Positions 52,259 to 60,656 of a stretch of 64,000 nucleotides of DNA are shown here, one piece after another. Within the stretch, counting starts at the first letter, position 1. The number at the start of each line of letters is the position of its first letter. The notes under the pieces were generated by a model that was given only the letters and a program-made list of their open reading frames with translations, was not told the origin of the DNA and ran no database searches. The position numbers were made by a program, and so were the translations under genes. Origin of the DNA: Sphingomonas leidyi (GTDB taxonomy: Bacteria; Pseudomonadota; Alphaproteobacteria; Sphingomonadales; Sphingomonadaceae); NCBI RefSeq assembly GCF_011761945.1, contig NZ_JAASQV010000006.1, positions 62,001 through 126,000 of the forward strand. Direction: 5' to 3'.

Positions 52259-53454
52259 TAGTCGGCTAGCCTGAGGTCGCGCACATCACCCGAGGCCATC
52301 GTCAGCTTTACGAGGGTGCCAGCAGGCCGGGAGCGCACTTGCCAGAGCTCCCCACGCGTATAGTTCGCATCGATCGAATGGCCGTTCACCGCCACGATCC
52401 GGTCGCCGACCGCCCAGCCAGCCTTTTCCGCGGGACTGTTCGCCGCCACATGAACGACGGTGAGCGCCGTTGGTGAGGCTGCGAGGCCAAGGCCGCTACG
52501 GTCCTTCAGCATCGGCAGGCGACGACGAGGACCGAGTGGCCGGAGCCACACGAATCCGGCGGTCACGTCGAACACCACGTCGAATTGAGCGATCAGCGGT
52601 AGGCCGACATTGCCAACCGTGCTGGTGGAGAGCCAAGCTCTCATCCCGAGTGTGGGGACGTTCGAGACGCCAAGCCCTTCAATGTTGATGTTCTGGGTTG
52701 TGAAAGCATCGTTGACTCGCACGCCATCGACGCCGCCGATCGCCGCGGTCGAGACGAGCTTCCCGTTCAACAGCCCTTGATCGCGGGCATAGGCCGACGA
52801 GAGCATCAGCGCGGCCGAGCTGCCAAGATCGATCATCAAGGGCACGGGAGACAGGCCCTCGACGGAGGCCCGGATGAACAGCTCCTGCTTGGCACCGCGT
52901 CCGAGCGCGACAGCGCGCCAGTCGGGGCCGGCGAGAAACGTGCCTGACTTGACGACCGCCATACGCCTGTTCGCGAAATCGAGCGCGATGCAGCTGCCCG
53001 TGAACATATCGGCACCGAGGAGAACGTCGATCGGTCGTCCGAAGGCCGCCGACACTGAACTCAGATCACCAACAACGGCAAAGGGTAAGCGACGGGTTTC
53101 GCGGGCGAGCTGTACGTCGATGTCGCGGACCAGCAGCACCGGGGCCTTGGCGCTCAGCCCGCTAATCATGCGCCGCTCACCATTGTTCAAGCCGAGCTTC
53201 GCCGCGAGCGCCGTGCTCATGATCGACGCGCCGCTGCCACTGTCGAGCACCGCCCGCGCCGGCACTCCGCGCACTTGTGCCGAAACAAGGAGGGTATCAC
53301 CCGTGCCGACTTCCAGCGGCTCCCATTCGAGGTGAGCCGCGCCGAAGTTCCACGAGGCCGCAGACCGGGAAGTCTGTCGCGCGAGCGTTGGAGAACCGAG
53401 CACCAAGCCGGTTCCACAGGCCACCAGCCGCGCCACTAATGAGCGTCGAGACAT
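52252..53454 (-). CDS. Retropepsin-like aspartic protease with C-terminal PDZ domain
   Basis: 400 residues from ATG 53454. N-terminal signal (SLVARLVACGTGLVLGS). Two aspartyl motifs, VLDSGSGASIMS (~85) and MIDLGSSAALML (~200), suggest a bilobed pepsin-like fold, followed by a PDZ domain with HVAANSPAEKAGWAVGDRIVAVNGH. The upstream frame stays open to 53853 but shows no motif. Substrate unknown. The last 7 bases overlap the 3' end of the convergent merR-type gene. Confidence 0.75.
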   Translation of the reverse strand: MSRRSLVARLVACGTGLVLGSPTLARQTSRSAASWNFGAAHLEWEPLEVGTGDTLLVSAQVRGVPARAVLDSGSGASIMSTALAAKLGLNNGERRMISGLSAKAPVLLVRDIDVQLARETRRLPFAVVGDLSSVSAAFGRPIDVLLGADMFTGSCIALDFANRRMAVVKSGTFLAGPDWRAVALGRGAKQELFIRASVEGLSPVPLMIDLGSSAALMLSSAYARDQGLLNGKLVSTAAIGGVDGVRVNDAFTTQNINIEGLGVSNVPTLGMRAWLSTSTVGNVGLPLIAQFDVVFDVTAGFVWLRPLGPRRRLPMLKDRSGLGLAASPTALTVVHVAANSPAEKAGWAVGDRIVAVNGHSIDANYTRGELWQVRSRPAGTLVKLTMASGDVRDLRLADYY

Positions 53455-53716
53455 ACCGATTGCTTCAACACGGGCCGTCAAAAAGCCACCTCCAGCCCCC
53501 CGTCCGCAGGAGAGCAAATTGCGGTTACATGCTCTAGCAACTGGAGGAGCAAGGGTTTTTGAAGCGCCCGAAATGCTATCCTGTTCAAATGCCCTCTCGA
53601 AAATGAGCAGTTGAGGCAGGTCAGGAACCGGTCGAATAAGACCGAAGTAGGCAATTTCGCTTGCGCGACCTTGGCGAGCAGGACCCCAGTTCACGAAGAA
53701 ACGTGAAGCTATCGCC
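53455..53716. other. Intergenic region before the aspartic protease gene
   Basis: 262 bases without a convincing gene, between the GDCCVxC gene and the protease on the same strand. Nothing recognised. Confidence 0.45.
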
Positions 53717-53938
53717 TCACCCGCAGCAGCCCGCCACAGTCCCGTTTGCTTTCGCTTCCTGGATCGGAGGGCATGGGACATCGCCAAATGAGCAGAACAC
53801 GCAGCAGTCGCCAGCCAGGGGCCGCAGCACCACCGCGCAATGCCGGCAATCATAGAAGAATTGGCAGGCGTTGGTGGGCATCCTTTCGGTGGCCACCCCG
53901 CCGCATTTGGGACAGGTCAGGGTTGAGGTGAGCTGCAT
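53717..53938 (-). CDS. GDCCVxC-motif small protein of mercury loci
   Basis: 73 residues from ATG 53938, overlapping the merT stop (ATGA). Zn-ribbon-like CPKCGG and CRHC, then GDCCVFCSFGDVPCPPIQ, the signature of the GDCCVxC (seleno)protein family. Here both positions are Cys (no selenocysteine). Ends GCCG. The family sits next to merT in many proteobacteria; the exact reaction is not established. Confidence 0.85.
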   Translation of the reverse strand: MQLTSTLTCPKCGGVATERMPTNACQFFYDCRHCAVVLRPLAGDCCVFCSFGDVPCPPIQEAKANGTVAGCCG

Positions 53939-54354
53939 CAGGAAAGCGCGTTCATCAGCGGCGCTTCTAGGAGGTCCCAGGCGAACGCGATAAGCGTCAG
54001 AACCGTTCCAATCGCGAGCAGGATAGGTGTCGCGCGCGAGGGCAGCGGCATTGTGCAGGACCGGTCCCCAGCACAGGACCTCCGCCGCTGCGCGTAGGCC
54101 CACCACCCAGCAGCCAAGCCGATGAGGGAGGTCGCCGTTAGCGGCCACCGTAGTGGTATCAGCGCGGCGAAGTTGCTGGACAGGCCCGCCCCCAGGCCGA
54201 GCGCCGCGAGTGCGAGGGGCAGGACGCAGCATGACGCCGCAGCTAGAACAGCGGCTAAGCTCGCAAGCGCGCCGAGGGCGGATAGCCCCGTGTCGGCGCG
54301 ACGTCGTGACGTTGGTGCGCCTAGGGGTTCACGCGGGATGGTCTCTTGGTTCAT
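53938..54354 (-). CDS. merT: MerT-like mercuric ion transporter
   Basis: 138 residues. Three helices; the first has AASCCVLPLALAALG (vicinal cysteines for Hg uptake). A second Cys pair lies in the loop RRRSCAGDRSC. No merA or merP follows, so this is not a complete mer operon. Confidence 0.85.
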   Translation of the reverse strand: MNQETIPREPLGAPTSRRRADTGLSALGALASLAAVLAAASCCVLPLALAALGLGAGLSSNFAALIPLRWPLTATSLIGLAAGWWAYAQRRRSCAGDRSCTMPLPSRATPILLAIGTVLTLIAFAWDLLEAPLMNALS

Positions 54355-54378
54355 CTATCGCCTCTAGCGGGTTAGCCC

Positions 54379-54409
54379 GTTATGCATCCTGTAGTGACTA
54401 CAGGAGCAA
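54379..54409 (-). promoter_or_regulatory. MerR operator and merT promoter
   Basis: Minus-strand TTGCTC and CATAAC are separated by exactly 19 bp, and the spacer contains the perfect palindrome CCTGTAGT-C-ACTACAGG at 54388-54404. Both features match the over-long MerR promoter that the regulator twists to activate. Confidence 0.85.
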
Positions 54410-54416
54410 GCAATAT

Positions 54417-54833
54417 ATGCGCGTTGAGGAAAGCATCACGATCGGCGAGCTGTCTCGCCGGACTGGCGTGAATATCGAGACGATCCGGTACTTCGAGCGC
54501 GTTGGTGTTCTCGCAACGCCACCCCGCACAAGCGGCGGGCGGCGGGTATATGGGACCGGTCACGTCCGCGCACTTGGGTTCGTCCGTCGCGCGCGCGAAC
54601 TCGGCTTCTCCCCGGCCGAGGTGCGCGCGATCCTGTCTCTTGGCGGTTCTGCGCAGGCGTCATGCAGTGAGGTCCGCGAGATCGCGGCTCACCATCTAGA
54701 GCGTGTGCGCGCTAAGATGGAGGATCTGGCGCAACTAGAAAGCCTGCTGGCTGCGACCATCGACCGTTGCGAAGGCGACGGGGCGGCGAGGTGCGCCGTG
54801 ATCGACTTGCTGAACCAACATTCGACTGCGTAG
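54417..54833 (+). CDS. merR: MerR mercury-type transcriptional regulator
   Basis: 138 residues from ATG 54417. ITIGELSRRTGVNIETIRYFERVGVLATPPRTSGGRRVY, then a Cys in ASCSEVREIA, LEDLAQLE-type helix, and IDRCEGDGAARCAVI, with two cysteines 8 apart versus 9 in Tn501 MerR. These three Cys form the Hg(II) site in the family. Divergent from merT, sharing the operator. Confidence 0.87.
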   Translation: MRVEESITIGELSRRTGVNIETIRYFERVGVLATPPRTSGGRRVYGTGHVRALGFVRRARELGFSPAEVRAILSLGGSAQASCSEVREIAAHHLERVRAKMEDLAQLESLLAATIDRCEGDGAARCAVIDLLNQHSTA

Positions 54834-54906
54834 ATGTCGCATCGCACCCCGTACTCGCGCAAACGGTCGATAACGGAGCCGATCACCATCACCACGGCAC
54901 GCGGCC

Positions 54907-56112
54907 CTAGCCACCTATGTGGACGTTGCGCATCACGAAGCCGCTTTTCGGAAGCGCTGGCAGCCTGGCGAAATCGATGCTCAGGTCTTGGTCCGGTACG
55001 TCATAGCGCATCGCGTTGACGAGGAGGTGTGCCGCCACCTTCATGATCGCGAGGACGATCCATTCGCCGGGACAGCGATGGCCGAGATAGTGATCGCCGC
55101 CGCCCTGCGGAATGAAGTTGAAGGAGTCTTCGTCCCAAGCCCTGAAACGCTCAGGGCGAAACTCCTGGGGGTCGGCCCAGGTCGCTGCGTCGTGATTGCT
55201 CCCATAAAGGTCTAGCACCACTTGACGCCCTTCCGGAAAGGCCATCCCCTCCCACTCGAAATCTTGGCTCGCGCGCGCCACCACAGCGGGAAAGAAGGGA
55301 TAGAATCGGCGGACCTCTTGGACGAAGAGCTCGGCATAGTCCGGCTGCTGAACCAAGGCCGCCCTGATCCCTGAACAGGTTTGCAGCGCGTGGGCGACGA
55401 AGGTGATGTACACTGCGATCGCGACGGTCGGGCGAAGGACATTTACCAGTTCGACCGCTGCGACGTGCGGCGAAAGAAGATCGTCGTGCCGGTCGCGATG
55501 CCAGGCTATCGCGTAAGCCGCGGTCCCCGAGCCCGAGCCGATGCTCCCGGCCCGAATGCCTTCAATGATCCGCTTCGCCCATGCGTCGACGCGACGACGG
55601 GCCAGCCGTGACCAAAGATGCCTTGGGCTCGCCGAGCCGGCGGCGTCGAACAGCGCCCGCAGCTCGCCCGCGCGGTTGCCGGCTTCATCGTCCGGAAGAG
55701 GAACTCCCGCCCAAGCGCATACCGCTCGCGTCAGCGGCTCATGCAACTCGTCATAGAAGACGATCTCTCCTTTGCGCGTCCAGCCCGGCACCGCCCTGCG
55801 CCACTCGGCCTCGAACAATTGCGCCAGCGCCCGCACGCGCTCTGGTGTCATCAGGCCCATGAACATCTGCTTGCGGTGCCGATGGGTCTCGCCGTCCAGA
55901 CCCTGAACGCCGCCTTGGCCCAGCAGTGTCTTCTGAATAGCGACCGGCATGGCACCTTCGCGCTCGAAGCGGGTCGTATCGTAGAAGATTTCGGCGGCCT
56001 TGGCCCCCTTAAGGCAGTTGGTCTTTTTCAGCAGGAAACGGGATTCAAAAGCGTTTGCGCCTAGGCGCTGGCACTGCCTGGAGATGAACCGATAGGGATC
56101 GGCGAGGAGAAA
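54907..56112 (-). pseudogene. CYP152-type cytochrome P450 (peroxygenase), 5' end missing
   Basis: Haem loop FNFIPQGGGDHYLGHRCPGEW with the Cys ligand near the end and GLDGETHRHRKQMFM and FFPAVVAR are hallmarks of fatty-acid P450 peroxygenases (CYP152). Conserved sequence continues in frame upstream of the ATG at 55950 (FLLADPYRFISRQC...EIFYDTTRFEREGA) to about 56112, but with no start codon. So ~20 N-terminal residues have been lost. It may still start at 55950 (347 residues), yet that would lack ~55 conserved residues. Confidence 0.75.
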
Positions 56113-56223
56113 GGGTTTCGTCCGGGCCTTTCGTGTGTGGTGTCTTAGGCATGACCGGTCCGGTGATTGTTGGGTCTCCTTTGATTAACTCGGAGGAATA
56201 TCACGGGTTGCAGGCTCACGACA

Positions 56224-56781
56224 GGTGACGCACGAGGACGATCAGGGCGGAGCAGGCGCGGCCGAGGCGTTCGAGGCCATGCGCGGCGAGCTGGCGCTGC
56301 GCCGTGGAGGGCTTGGCGGCCGAGCGCGGCGATCGACATACCCGACCATACCGAGACGCTTGGCGTGCTCCAGCAGAACGTGAACACGGCAGGCGAGAAC
56401 GTCGCGCGCATCGGCCAATTCCTGAAAGCGGCCCCGGCGCTGGCGATGACGCCGGAGCAGATGGCGCAGCGCATCGCCGCGGCGGGCAGCGCCGCCCGGC
56501 GCGAGGATCAGGCGGCGCTCGCCAAGGCGGGCGAGGACAAGGCCCGCATCATGGCCGATCTTCGCGCCATCGCCGGGTCCGCATGGACACGCGCCGACCA
56601 GAAGAATCGGCAGCTATGGTTTGCCCTGGGTGGGGTGGCGGCCGGCATCCTCGCATGGGCGATCGTGCCGGGCCTGGTCGCGCGCGAGATCGCACCGGCG
56701 AGCTGGCAATGGCCCGAGCGCATGGCGGCGCGGACGCTCGACTTGCCCCGCTGGGAAGCCGGGCAGCGTATACCCTTGTGA
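56224..56781 (+). pseudogene. DUF6118 gene with two frameshifts
   Basis: Frame 1 (GTG 56224) gives GAAEAFEAMRGELALRR, frame 2 continues EGLAAER, frame 3 from ~56330 gives IDIPDHTETLGVLQQNVNTAGENVARIGQF through to the stop. Together they read like one DUF6118 protein; the downstream part has a membrane helix (FALGGVAAGILAWAIV). Two indels within ~40 bases make it a decayed gene. It is typical of sphingomonad plasmid backbones. Confidence 0.7.
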
Positions 56782-56816
56782 GCCAGTCATGCAGCAGGCG
56801 GCTCAGAACGGCAATT

Positions 56817-56850
56817 CCCGGTCCTACGTAGCCTAGCTAAGCGGACCGGG
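56817..56850. terminator. Long hairpin CCCGGTCC-N18-GGACCGGG
   Basis: Perfect 8-bp arms with a small inner TAGC/GCTA stem, 35 bases after the DUF6118 remnant and ~140 bases before vapB. Could end transcription from the left or be a binding site. No T-run. Confidence 0.45.
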
Positions 56851-56987
56851 TCTAAGTAGCTGCTCCATCATCGATGAACGCTATTTCGGTGATCGGGCGT
56901 GCATTGGTCCCTGTCTCCACGCTGGCGTCCGATTTTGCTCTCCGGTATAAGGCCGTTGGACAGGTCGGATCAGCGGGTTTGGTGCAG

Positions 56988-57236
56988 ATGGAAGCACAGA
57001 GGGTCAAGATCGTGGACGGCGGTAAGCTCGTGATCCCGGCGGCAATGCGCCGTGAGCTCGGGATCACTACGGGTGACACCGTTCTCGTCGATGTGGACGA
57101 TGGCGAGTTGCGGGTACGTTCCGTACCTAAGGCACTTGAGCGTGCTCGCGCGATCCTGCGCAAGTATGTGCCCGAAGGCGTCGGCTTGGCTGACGAGCTG
57201 ATCGCGGAGCGTCGGCGTGAGGCGGAGCGTGAGTAG
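56988..57236 (+). CDS. vapB: VapB-type antitoxin, AbrB family
   Basis: 82 residues from ATG 56988 (MEAQRVKIVDGGKLVIPAAM). AbrB hairpin plus arm LERARAILRKYVPEGVGLADELIAERR, the same architecture as the vapB at 29344. An upstream start (56874) would add a poorly conserved tail. Its stop overlaps the toxin GTG. Confidence 0.82.
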   Translation: MEAQRVKIVDGGKLVIPAAMRRELGITTGDTVLVDVDDGELRVRSVPKALERARAILRKYVPEGVGLADELIAERRREAERE

Positions 57237-57627
57237 CAAAGTCGTACTCGACGCCTCCGCCCTGCTCTGCCTTTTAAACGATGAAGCCGGGGCGGATCGG
57301 GTAGTCGACGTCCTGACCCGCAGCATCATCGGAACGGCCAACCTCGCAGAGGTCGTTTCCAAGCTAAGGGACCGAGGATTGCCGCTCGACGAGGTGCGTG
57401 AGGCGCTTGGCGGGCTGCACCTCGATGTCCGGCCGCTCACTCCTGCCCAGGCGCTCATAGTAGGCGACCTCCGGCCAGCGACGAAGGCGCTCGGTCTGTC
57501 TCTCGGCGACCGGGCATGCCTTGCCTTGGCGATCGACCTGCAAGCCGAGATGCTCACAACGGACGGGCCACTTGCGAGCGCCGAGGTAGGCATCACCATC
57601 ACCAACGTGCGCCCTCTGGCAGAGTAG
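57229..57627 (+). CDS. vapC: VapC-family PIN-domain toxin
   Basis: 132 residues from GTG 57229 within the vapB end. PIN motifs LDASALLCLL, ANLAEVVSK, SLGDRACLALA and TTDGPLASA. 48 bases before the TIR-APAZ gene, so it may be co-transcribed with the SPARTA genes. Similar to VapC at 28716. Confidence 0.85.
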   Translation: MSSKVVLDASALLCLLNDEAGADRVVDVLTRSIIGTANLAEVVSKLRDRGLPLDEVREALGGLHLDVRPLTPAQALIVGDLRPATKALGLSLGDRACLALAIDLQAEMLTTDGPLASAEVGITITNVRPLAE

Positions 57628-57675
57628 TCGCACATTCTTGCTTTTAGGTACGGCACTCTGCAGGCGGGAACTCCC

Positions 57676-59070
57676 ATGACTACCGCTCCGACACCGGTGC
57701 GCGACACAATTTTGATCACGCACGCCAATCCTGAGGACAATCGCTTCGCCCGGTGGCTTGCCGGGCGCCTCACCACGGCCGGATACAAGGTCTGGGTCGA
57801 CGTTCGCGCGCTTCGGGGTGGCGACGATTTCTGGGACAAGATCGAGCACGTGCTGCGGCACGAGGCGATCAAGCAGATCGTCGTCGTGTCCGAGCACATC
57901 GGCAAGCAAGGCGTAAAGAAGGAACTCGCCCTCGGCGACGTCATGCGTCGCAAGCTCAGCGACCCGGAGTTCATGGTCCCAATCCGGATCGCCGACGTGG
58001 ACTTCGGCGAATTCCCCACAGAGATCATCCGCCAGAACGCACACAATGCGTTCCCTAACTGGGCAGCCTGCCTTCAGCCCCTGTTCGAGACGCTCGACAC
58101 CTCACGGGTGCCGAAGGTTGAGCATCTGGACGCCGAGCAGCTTGCGATGATCGTCGCTGCCCAAGAGGACGGTCGAAAGCTGGTCACTCCAAATCCTGAG
58201 ACGCTTTACAGCAACTGGTTCGAACTCCGGGCGAGGCCTGACGTCTGGATCCTGGAGGCTAAGGGAACGACTGCGCAGCTGGAAGCGTGGAGCCAGTTCA
58301 CCAAGGCTCCCCACGTCCTTCACGAGGGAGGCGCTATCGCCTTCTGCGGACCCGATGCGATCGAGCGTCTCGACAATGGCGCGCCGCCGTTGAAGGCACG
58401 CGCTAGCCTGCCTTTCAACAGCGTGATCGACGGTACATATAGCCGCCACTTCGGTGAGCGTTCCAACGCGCGGCGGATCGCCGTCAACCTGATGCGCCAG
58501 CATTGGGACCTGGCCATGCATCGTCTCGGGCTACTTCCTGTCGATTTCGCCTCGGGCGCCCGCGGCCGCTTCTTCCCCGACGGTCTCATTGACGGAAGGG
58601 TAAAGCTGACGCTGAGCGATGGACATCGGGTCGACCGGGTCCTGAGCGGCAAGTTCAAGGATCGGCGCTGGCATCTGTGCCTTGTTGCTCAACCCAAGCT
58701 CTGGCCGGATGCTCTCTTCCGGGTCCATGCCAATGTCGCGGTGACGACCGATGGCCGAACCCCGCTTCCGGGTGAACAGCTGCAGCGCATCCGATTGCGC
58801 CTCACGCGGTCTTGGTTCAACGACAAATGGCGCGACATGCTGCTCGCCGCGATGGGCTGGCTTGCCGAAGGTGAAGCGGCACTAGACATTGCCGCGTCCG
58901 GTGAGCGCCTCACCGTCGCTAGCTTACCGATGAGCTTCGACTTTCCGGTCAGCTTCGCCGCGGAAGAAGACCGCCGAGCCGAGGAAGACGAGGCAGGCCA
59001 GATAACCCTGTCAGAGGACTTCGAAACGGCCTTCGACCGGGATGAGATACCGGAGGAGGCCGACGCATGA
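57676..59070 (+). CDS. TIR-APAZ protein of a SPARTA (short Argonaute) system
   Basis: 464 residues, near the ~450 of known SPARTA TIR-APAZ proteins. Residues 10-130 are a TIR fold: TILITHANPEDNRFARWLAGRL, YKVWVDVRALRGGDDFWDKIEHVL (Glu57 as likely NADase catalytic residue), IVVVSEH and FMVPIRIADVDF. The rest (~165-440) is the APAZ (analog of PAZ) region, partner of the Argonaute. On guide-RNA-directed recognition of invader DNA, SPARTA oligomerises and degrades NAD(P)+. Overlaps the Argonaute start by 4 bases (ATGA). Confidence 0.87.
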   Translation: MTTAPTPVRDTILITHANPEDNRFARWLAGRLTTAGYKVWVDVRALRGGDDFWDKIEHVLRHEAIKQIVVVSEHIGKQGVKKELALGDVMRRKLSDPEFMVPIRIADVDFGEFPTEIIRQNAHNAFPNWAACLQPLFETLDTSRVPKVEHLDAEQLAMIVAAQEDGRKLVTPNPETLYSNWFELRARPDVWILEAKGTTAQLEAWSQFTKAPHVLHEGGAIAFCGPDAIERLDNGAPPLKARASLPFNSVIDGTYSRHFGERSNARRIAVNLMRQHWDLAMHRLGLLPVDFASGARGRFFPDGLIDGRVKLTLSDGHRVDRVLSGKFKDRRWHLCLVAQPKLWPDALFRVHANVAVTTDGRTPLPGEQLQRIRLRLTRSWFNDKWRDMLLAAMGWLAEGEAALDIAASGERLTVASLPMSFDFPVSFAAEEDRRAEEDEAGQITLSEDFETAFDRDEIPEEADA

Positions 59071-60602
59071 GCATCCTCACGCACCGCATCGCCGAGCCTT
59101 TGCTCGAGTTCGGTCACGGGCAGCAGATGGAAGCGCCAAAAGATGGGCTCTTCCTCTTTGGGCCGCTCGAAGGTCCAGATGGCCGCTCCCAGGTGCGTTT
59201 GGGCGTCATCGGGACGGAGAGCGGCGTCGGCCTATCCCGCCGCTGGTTAGAGCGGATCAGCCTGCATATACCCGGCAAAGTTGATGCGAAGGGCAAGCCC
59301 GTCCTATGGGCACCCGCATGGCCAGGCTTCGAGGCCTGCTTCGGCATCGCGCTGCCGACCCGCGGCATGGTCGAGCTAGCGGTCAAGAGCGGCGACATCG
59401 ATCACTGCATCAAGAAGAACAATCGCGCCGACGCGGTTCGTTCCACGGTACTGCTGTTCGCCAACGCGATCCGCGCGCACATCCGCGCCGAGGAGCGCCG
59501 TCCCGACGTCTGGCTCGTTGTCGTTCCGGACGTCGTCTATCGCTATGGACGCCCCCAGGTCGCACCACCGCCCAAAGACGAGCGCACCCCCTCCGACATC
59601 ACGAGCTTCAAGGACGCCAAACGCTTCTTCCAGATGGGGGGCGACCTGTTCCCAGACACGGTGCGGGATGCCGAAACCTACCTGTTCTCGAGCAATTTTC
59701 ACCACCAGTTGAAAGCCGAGTTGCTGCAGGACGGCGTCGTCCTCCAGCTGATCCTCGAAAGCACGCTGGTCGACCGCAACCTCAACATCACCAACGACCG
59801 CCGGCGCGGCCTCCAGGACGAGGCCACGGTTGCCTGGAACTTCTGCACCACGCTCTACTTCAAGATGGACGCCAAGCCGTGGGCGCTGGCCCATGTCCGC
59901 CCTGGTGTTTGCTACGTCGGACTGGTGTTCAAGAACGACGACACGCCTGCGGCAACGGGCGAGGCCTGTTGCGCCGCGCAGATGTTCCTCAACTCAGGCG
60001 ACGGTCTCGTATTTCGCGGCGCCCTTGGCCCTTGGTACTCCGACGAGCGCAAGGAATATCACCTGTCGAGGAGCGCGGCGGCGAATTTGATGACCTCGGT
60101 GGTCGAGGGCTATAAGCTCAAGCACGGCAAGCCACCGAACCAGCTATTCATCCATGGCCGTCACCGCTTTTCCCACGATGAGTGGGACGGCTTTTGCAGC
60201 GCAGTGCCCACTGAAACACAGCTGGTAGGAGTCAGGATCAAGCAGCTCGATGATGTTCGGCTGTTCCGCCCCTCTGCGTCGACACCGGTCCTGCGCGGCA
60301 CAGCCCTTACCGTGGGTGACTGGTCAGGTTACCTTTGGGCGCGGGGCTTCGTGCCGCGGCTGGCAGGGTATCAAGGGTTCGAGACACCCAAGCCGCTCAC
60401 CGTCGACGTGACGCATGGCGAAGGAGACATTGTAGAGGTGCTCGGCGACATCCTTGCGCTCACCAAGGTCAACTATAACGCCTGCGATTTTGCGAGCGCC
60501 CTGCCTGTGACGCTCAAGTTCGCCGACCGGGTGGGTGAGATCCTGATGGCGTCGCCTCATACCGTTACCGCACCGCCGCTGCCGTTCCGGCACTACATCT
60601 GA
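59067..60602 (+). CDS. Short prokaryotic Argonaute (MID-PIWI) of SPARTA
   Basis: 511 residues, the size of short pAgos (~507). No PAZ or N domain. MID-like half with LLFANAIRAHIRAEERRPDVWLVVVPD; PIWI-like half: DEATVAWNFCTTLYFKMDAKPWAL, CYVGLVFK (first catalytic Asp replaced), LFIHGRHRFSHDEW (second Asp replaced). So it is slicing-inactive, like other short pAgos, and acts as guide-binding sensor for TIR-APAZ. It is the last gene before the transposon's right end. Confidence 0.87.
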   Translation: MSILTHRIAEPLLEFGHGQQMEAPKDGLFLFGPLEGPDGRSQVRLGVIGTESGVGLSRRWLERISLHIPGKVDAKGKPVLWAPAWPGFEACFGIALPTRGMVELAVKSGDIDHCIKKNNRADAVRSTVLLFANAIRAHIRAEERRPDVWLVVVPDVVYRYGRPQVAPPPKDERTPSDITSFKDAKRFFQMGGDLFPDTVRDAETYLFSSNFHHQLKAELLQDGVVLQLILESTLVDRNLNITNDRRRGLQDEATVAWNFCTTLYFKMDAKPWALAHVRPGVCYVGLVFKNDDTPAATGEACCAAQMFLNSGDGLVFRGALGPWYSDERKEYHLSRSAAANLMTSVVEGYKLKHGKPPNQLFIHGRHRFSHDEWDGFCSAVPTETQLVGVRIKQLDDVRLFRPSASTPVLRGTALTVGDWSGYLWARGFVPRLAGYQGFETPKPLTVDVTHGEGDIVEVLGDILALTKVNYNACDFASALPVTLKFADRVGEILMASPHTVTAPPLPFRHYI

Positions 60603-60656
60603 TCCCATGAGCGCCGACTGATGCCGATGGCAGGTCGAGCGTGAGGCAAAAACTCT

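Noticed and set aside
59067..60602. Catalytically active (slicer) Argonaute
   Set aside because: The PIWI positions that should hold Asp read CYVGL and IHG, so the tetrad is missing.
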